Assembly (NCBI GenBank): GCA_034440395.1
Contig: JAWXBW010000070.1
Coordinates: 1-17,410, forward strand
Direction: 5' to 3'
DNA length: 17,410 nucleotides
DNA from: JAAUTS01 sp034440395
GTDB lineage: Bacteria; Verrucomicrobiota; Verrucomicrobiia; Methylacidiphilales; JAAUTS01
The notes under the pieces are model-generated. The model searched no databases, had not been told where the DNA came from, and was given only the letters and a program-made list of their open reading frames with translations. Below are positions 13,894 to 17,410 of the stretch, one piece after another. Numbering within the stretch: the first letter of the stretch is position 1; each line of letters opens with the position of its first letter. The position numbers were made by a program, and so were the translations under genes.

Positions 13894-14916
13894 ATGCGTA
13901 TTCTAGCGGTTGAAACTTCTTGTGATGAAACCGCCGTTGCTGTGCTTCAACTGGAGGACGGGATCTTTCAAATCTTGCATCATCAGATTGCGTCACAAAT
14001 CGAGCAGCATAGGCCTTTCGGGGGAGTGGTGCCAGAGTTAGCCACAAGACAACACCTGCTTTGTTTGGATGGCATGGTGAGCCATGCCCTAGCTCAAGAG
14101 AGTTGTTCGCTCGGGGAATTAGACGGATTCGCCGTTACGCGTGGGCCTGGGCTAGCTTCAGCTTTACTGGTGGGGCTTAGCTATGTTAAGGGCTTGGCGT
14201 TAGCGGCAGGAAAACCGTGGATTGGGGTGAATCATTTGGAAGGGCACTTGTATTCACCCTTTTTAAGTCTAGGGGTGGAGCCAGAATTTCCTCACTTAGG
14301 ATTGATCGTAAGTGGGGGGCATACACAACTGTTGGCCGTGCGAGATTTAGGTGATTACGTGAAACTAGGATCGACCTTAGATGATGCAGCAGGCGAGGCT
14401 TTTGATAAGGTAGGGAAGATGTTAGGATTGCCCTACCCGGGAGGTCCGCAGATTGAAGTTTTAGCTAGAAATGGAGACCCACAGGCATATGTCTTACCTA
14501 GAAGCATGCTGGACTCTAAAAATCTCAACTTTAGTTTTAGTGGTTTGAAGACATCCGTTCGAGTCCTCTTAGAAAAAAGGACTGGGCTGGTAGATAACGA
14601 GCAAGAGCTGGCAGATTTGTGTGCATCCTTTCAAGCGGCGGTTATGGATGTCTTAGTTTATAAAGCTAGGCAAGCAGCGAGGGAAAATAGTCTTAAAAAA
14701 CTAACGCTTAGTGGAGGTGTCAGTTGCAACCAAGCTTTAAAAAAAGCTATGGCGCAAATGGCCGAGATTGAAGGGTTAGAATTTCTCGTAGCTTCCCCCA
14801 TCTTGAGCACAGATAATGCAGCTATGATAGCGGCGGCGGGTCTTTTGCATCTGCGGGCGGGTCACACAAGTGGCTATGAACTTGATGTGGATCCGAACTT
14901 ACGTTTGTGTGGGTAG
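13894..14916 (+). CDS. tsaD: tRNA N6-adenosine threonylcarbamoyltransferase TsaD
   Basis: A 340-residue ASKHA-fold protein of normal length. It opens with ILAVETSCDETAVAV, the Kae1/TsaD signature. The metal-binding HLEGH is at His114 and His118, the nucleotide-binding GGHTQL at 141-146, SGGVSCNQ at 273-280, and the metal-binding Asp308 is in STDNAAMIA. With TsaB, TsaC and TsaE it adds threonylcarbamoyl to A37 of ANN-reading tRNAs; it transfers the group from threonylcarbamoyl-AMP. TsaB is not in view. It follows the S41 protease gene by 17 bp and is the last gene of the plus-strand run, ending in convergence with the cyclase gene. Confidence 0.97.
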   Translation: MRILAVETSCDETAVAVLQLEDGIFQILHHQIASQIEQHRPFGGVVPELATRQHLLCLDGMVSHALAQESCSLGELDGFAVTRGPGLASALLVGLSYVKGLALAAGKPWIGVNHLEGHLYSPFLSLGVEPEFPHLGLIVSGGHTQLLAVRDLGDYVKLGSTLDDAAGEAFDKVGKMLGLPYPGGPQIEVLARNGDPQAYVLPRSMLDSKNLNFSFSGLKTSVRVLLEKRTGLVDNEQELADLCASFQAAVMDVLVYKARQAARENSLKKLTLSGGVSCNQALKKAMAQMAEIEGLEFLVASPILSTDNAAMIAAAGLLHLRAGHTSGYELDVDPNLRLCG

Positions 14917-14926
14917 GGAGATAAGG

Positions 14927-14948
14927 AACCAGACACATAAATCTGGTT
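14927..14948. terminator. hairpin between convergent tsaD and cyclase genes
   Basis: AACCAGA (14927-14933) and TCTGGTT (14942-14948) form a perfect 7-bp stem with an 8-nt loop, 10 bp after the tsaD stop and 15 bp before the end of the cyclase gene. Position suggests a shared terminator; neither strand has a T-run after it. Confidence 0.35.
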
Positions 14949-14963
14949 TGAAGCGAAAGTTCT

Positions 14964-17159
14964 TTACTTACTACTAAATTCAAAGGCTCCATTCCAGTCT
15001 GCTGGCGGTGGATCTTGGGCGAAGGCTCGGGAGGTTTCTAGAAGCATGAGGGTGGTGGTGTCGTCTGGTTGTTCATTAAGGCAGGCCTCAAATAAGCGCA
15101 CAGCAACGTCATAACGTCTCTCGGTAAAACGATCGTAAGCCTCTTCAAATAGTTTGACCCACTCAAGGCCATAAGGGCTAAGCGATTCTTGGCCAATTTC
15201 GTAAAGCGGTTCATAGATTTTTGTCGGATGGGTTTTACCCGCAACTTGTACTTGAGCAAGGCGTCGGTAGGAGAAGCGTTCGTGGGTTAGGTCATAGATA
15301 GATTCGCCAACAATGATCGCTACGCCAAACTTTTTGGTTAATCCTTCCAAGCGTGAGGCGAGGTTTACGGAATCCCCGATAACGGTAAATTCCATTCGTT
15401 GGGGGGCGCCAATATTTCCGACGACAACTTTACCGTGATTGATTCCAATACCAAATTGGAAGAGCTGACGACTCTCACTAGCCCAGCGTTGGTTTAGTTT
15501 CTTTAAGGCTTCTCGCATGTCGAGGGCGGTGCGCAGGGCTTGCCCAGCGTCGATGTTGGGCCCTGAATAGGCGACATCGCCCCATACGGCCATGATGGCG
15601 TCGCCGATAAATTTATGGAGAGTTCCATTGTGTTTATTGATGCAAGCCACCATCTCGGTAAAGTATTCGTTAAGCTGTTGAACTAGGGCGACGGAATCCA
15701 TAGATTCAGTCATGGTGGTGAAGGAGCGGATATCGGAAAAGATAATGGCCACATCCTTGTAACCACCACCGAGTTGAAGCGCATCAGGATTTTTATAGAT
15801 GGCATCAAGAATGCCTGGAGAAACATAATGAGAAAAAGTGCGGCGTAAACGATCGCGGGCTGCCCGCTCCTCCAGCACTTGTTTCCCGACAGAGCCCACA
15901 TGCAGGAGGAAAAAGGCCAAGGCAGGTGCTACTAAAGGAATTTGGATGTTGTTTGAGCTAAAAAGTTGGAAGCAAATGAAGATGAAGCCAACTAGCATGA
16001 GCAAGGGAGTGAGGGCACTGAGCCAAAAATTCCTTCCATTAAGCAGAAAAAGTGAAAGATAAGAAATAATGAGAAAACCTATCCAAGTGGCCAGAAGGGA
16101 GACGGGTTTGAGATAATCTTCTTTGAGGATATTATCTAAAATGTTCATGTGAACAAGAGGACGAAAGCTTAAGGCTTGAAAAGGACTTGGGCCAATGTCT
16201 GTACCTGCGGTAGCGGTCACACCAAGGAGGATGATTTTATCTCGCACATCTGGTAAAAGAGGGGAGGTAAGTTCACCCCTACTTTTTAATTCATAACCAG
16301 CGATGAGTGGAACAAAGGGAGATTGGAGAAAAGTAGGCTTATTAAAAAAAGGGCTATTGGGATCATTAACGATGTCGTAACGAAAGTTGATTAGGTAATT
16401 CCCATTGAGATCAATAGGAATTTGCCGCTTAATAATAGGGGAATCTAAGTAAATGGCATCTCCTGGGACGATGCGAATATGGTCTGTAGTAAGATTCCAA
16501 TAGGAAAGCAGCATTTGTAGGGCTAAGGTGGGAACCACCTGATTATTGGCGATGACATACATAGGTATGACACGACTAACGCCGTAGGCATCTTTGGGTG
16601 AGTCCACTAAGCCTAGTTTGGTTTTACTTCTTAGTTCGCCAAAGGGTAGGAGTAAGTACTCTAAATTTTTATTTTGCGAATGTTTAAATAGCTTCTGGGC
16701 AGGTAAGCCAGTAGAAAAATCTTTAGAGATTAAGAACTCATCAATAGCGGCGCCTGTGGATGCGCCTGTCATGATAGGAATTTGTGTTGTCGAAACAGCC
16801 TCGAGAAATTCAGTGTCTTCACGTGGTTGATCAAAAATAATATCAAGGCCTATGACAGATGGTTTATAGGGTTCGAGAATTGTGATAAAACCGCCGTAAA
16901 ATTTGCGGGCAATGGGCCAGCTACTGAGCTGAGCGACGTCGGTGTCTGATATGGCTACGAATAAAAGGCGGGGGTCAGGTAGGGGTTGGTTTTTACTGCG
17001 CTCTGTGACGCGCCTATCAAGGGTCAAGTTTTCTAACTGATGAAAGAGGGGGAAGCGGTCAAGCCCAATAAGAACAGCAGCCAGAAGTAGAGGTGCGAAA
17101 ACGGTGTAAGAAAAAATTTTTTGCAGGATACTTTTTTTCTCTTTGTAGTCAGAGGCCAT
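14964..17159 (-). CDS. CHASE2-domain class III adenylate cyclase
   Basis: A 731-residue receptor-type cyclase: an N-terminal membrane helix (about 16-33), an extracytoplasmic CHASE2 sensor (about 40-345; DPRLLFVAISDTD, VIGLDIIFDQP, DKIILLGVTATAGTD), three membrane helices (about 355-420), then the cyclase domain (about 465-640). The metal-binding aspartates are Asp476 (FSDIRSF) and Asp520 (FIGDAIMAVWGD). Lys516 and Thr592 (EFTVIGDSVN) occupy the purine-specifying positions and favour ATP over GTP. Asn599 and Arg603 are the transition-state residues. All catalytic positions are kept, so it should make cAMP, controlled by an outside signal. A C-terminal stretch (about 660-715) looks like a single TPR. 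It follows the TrmL-like gene by 42 bp on the same strand. Confidence 0.93.
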   Translation of the reverse strand: MASDYKEKKSILQKIFSYTVFAPLLLAAVLIGLDRFPLFHQLENLTLDRRVTERSKNQPLPDPRLLFVAISDTDVAQLSSWPIARKFYGGFITILEPYKPSVIGLDIIFDQPREDTEFLEAVSTTQIPIMTGASTGAAIDEFLISKDFSTGLPAQKLFKHSQNKNLEYLLLPFGELRSKTKLGLVDSPKDAYGVSRVIPMYVIANNQVVPTLALQMLLSYWNLTTDHIRIVPGDAIYLDSPIIKRQIPIDLNGNYLINFRYDIVNDPNSPFFNKPTFLQSPFVPLIAGYELKSRGELTSPLLPDVRDKIILLGVTATAGTDIGPSPFQALSFRPLVHMNILDNILKEDYLKPVSLLATWIGFLIISYLSLFLLNGRNFWLSALTPLLMLVGFIFICFQLFSSNNIQIPLVAPALAFFLLHVGSVGKQVLEERAARDRLRRTFSHYVSPGILDAIYKNPDALQLGGGYKDVAIIFSDIRSFTTMTESMDSVALVQQLNEYFTEMVACINKHNGTLHKFIGDAIMAVWGDVAYSGPNIDAGQALRTALDMREALKKLNQRWASESRQLFQFGIGINHGKVVVGNIGAPQRMEFTVIGDSVNLASRLEGLTKKFGVAIIVGESIYDLTHERFSYRRLAQVQVAGKTHPTKIYEPLYEIGQESLSPYGLEWVKLFEEAYDRFTERRYDVAVRLFEACLNEQPDDTTTLMLLETSRAFAQDPPPADWNGAFEFSSK

Positions 17160-17201
17160 AGCGTAATTTGCCTAACGTAGTTTGTTTTGAACAGACTTTT
17201 G

Positions 17202-17410
17202 TCAGTGGGTAAGTGAGGGAGGGGGGTGATTAAAAACAGTCTGGCGGAGCGCTTCGTAGAGGACGACGGCGACGCTGGTGGAGAGGTTGAGGCAGCGGGC
17301 TTCTTTGTTAAGCATGGGGATAGTCAGAGCATGCTCAGAGTAACGAGCTAAAAGGCTTTCTGGTAAGCCCTTACTTTCACGTCCGAAGATGAGATAATCC
17401 CCATCCTGAA
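17202..17410 (-). CDS. trmL: tRNA (cytidine/uridine 2'-O)-methyltransferase TrmL, C-terminal part (cut by window edge)
   Basis: Only the last 68 residues are in the window; the start lies beyond 17410. They read QDGDYLIFGRESKGLPESLL, then about 20 residues on PMLNKEARCLNLSTSVAVVL and an ending in YEALRQ plus a short tail. FGRESKGLP is SPOUT motif 2, and the RCLNLSTSVAVVLYEALRQ run is motif 3, which together form the knot that binds S-adenosylmethionine. The exact style (E-S-K-G-L-P; R-x-L-N-L-S-x-S-V-A) is that of TrmL, which methylates the wobble-base ribose of certain leucine tRNAs. No trmL start or promoter can be assessed. The cyclase gene follows downstream on the same strand. Confidence 0.9.
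   Translation of the reverse strand, partial: QDGDYLIFGRESKGLPESLLARYSEHALTIPMLNKEARCLNLSTSVAVVLYEALRQTVFNHPPPSLTH

Noticed and set aside
17171..17177. GCCTAAC (GTTAGGC on the minus strand) 12 bp before the cyclase ATG, resembling an attC core
   Set aside because: No bulged inverted repeat lies next to it on the minus strand. A 7-mer match is expected by chance in a window of this size.
1..17410. CRISPR arrays, tRNA or rRNA genes, insertion sequences
   Set aside because: No regularly spaced direct repeats, cloverleaf-like segments or transposase-like reading frames were seen by eye on either strand.

Overview
The window reads as ordinary bacterial chromosome with a small foreign-looking patch at its left edge. 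No rRNA, tRNA or taxonomic marker is present, so the host can only be guessed. The PVC superphylum, and Verrucomicrobiota in particular, fits best: a prepilin-like protein with a DUF4190 head, a translated 'PNQAMQRT' repeat tail of a kind I associate with environmental and verrucomicrobial genomes, and a dimeric-type dUTPase. G+C looks moderate by eye (not computed).

Region 1 (1-1927) looks like a short run of integron-type gene cassettes without a visible integrase. A well-formed attC-like site (36-103, ending GTTAGGC) is followed 15 bp later by a DUF5677-like gene. The C-terminal tail of that gene is translated from a second, degenerate attC-like fold (901-986). A small lipoprotein gene follows, and its stop codon lies inside a third attC-like fold (1506-1634). 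About 290 bp with nothing firm comes next.

Region 2 (1928-6428) is mixed housekeeping. On the minus strand there is a translationally overlapped pair (class I glutamine amidotransferase-like peptidase C26 and a transglutaminase-like protein) and a dimeric dUTPase. Divergent from the dUTPase is a thioredoxin reductase, which converges on a membrane-anchored TPR protein. Two small membrane-anchored, probably coiled-coil proteins follow on the plus strand. The first is split by a one-base frame change in a T6 run.

Region 3 (6513-8661) is the most interesting part. A consensus sigma70 promoter (TTGACA-17-TATATT) feeds a SAM-I (S-box) riboswitch. This leads to a threonine-synthase-family PLP enzyme, then a CysO/ThiS-like sulfur-carrier protein ending in Gly-Gly, then a stand-alone NIL-domain protein. 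A SAM sensor normally controls methionine or sulfur genes. Its combination with a sulfur-carrier protein and a fold-type II PLP enzyme suggests a protein-thiocarboxylate route to homocysteine. That would be analogous to CysO-CysM cysteine synthesis, with the PLP enzyme acting on O-phosphohomoserine. This is inference; ordinary threonine synthase is the conservative reading.

Region 4 (8669-14916) continues on the plus strand with close spacing: a GT-C membrane glycosyltransferase, a second class I GATase, the DUF4190/prepilin-like protein, a UDP-glucuronate decarboxylase-type epimerase, an S41 C-terminal processing protease and TsaD. The glycosyltransferase and the sugar-nucleotide enzyme point to envelope glycan work; the rest is housekeeping. 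Region 5 (14964-17410), on the minus strand, holds a CHASE2-adenylate cyclase and the C-terminal part of a TrmL-like tRNA methyltransferase gene cut by the window edge.
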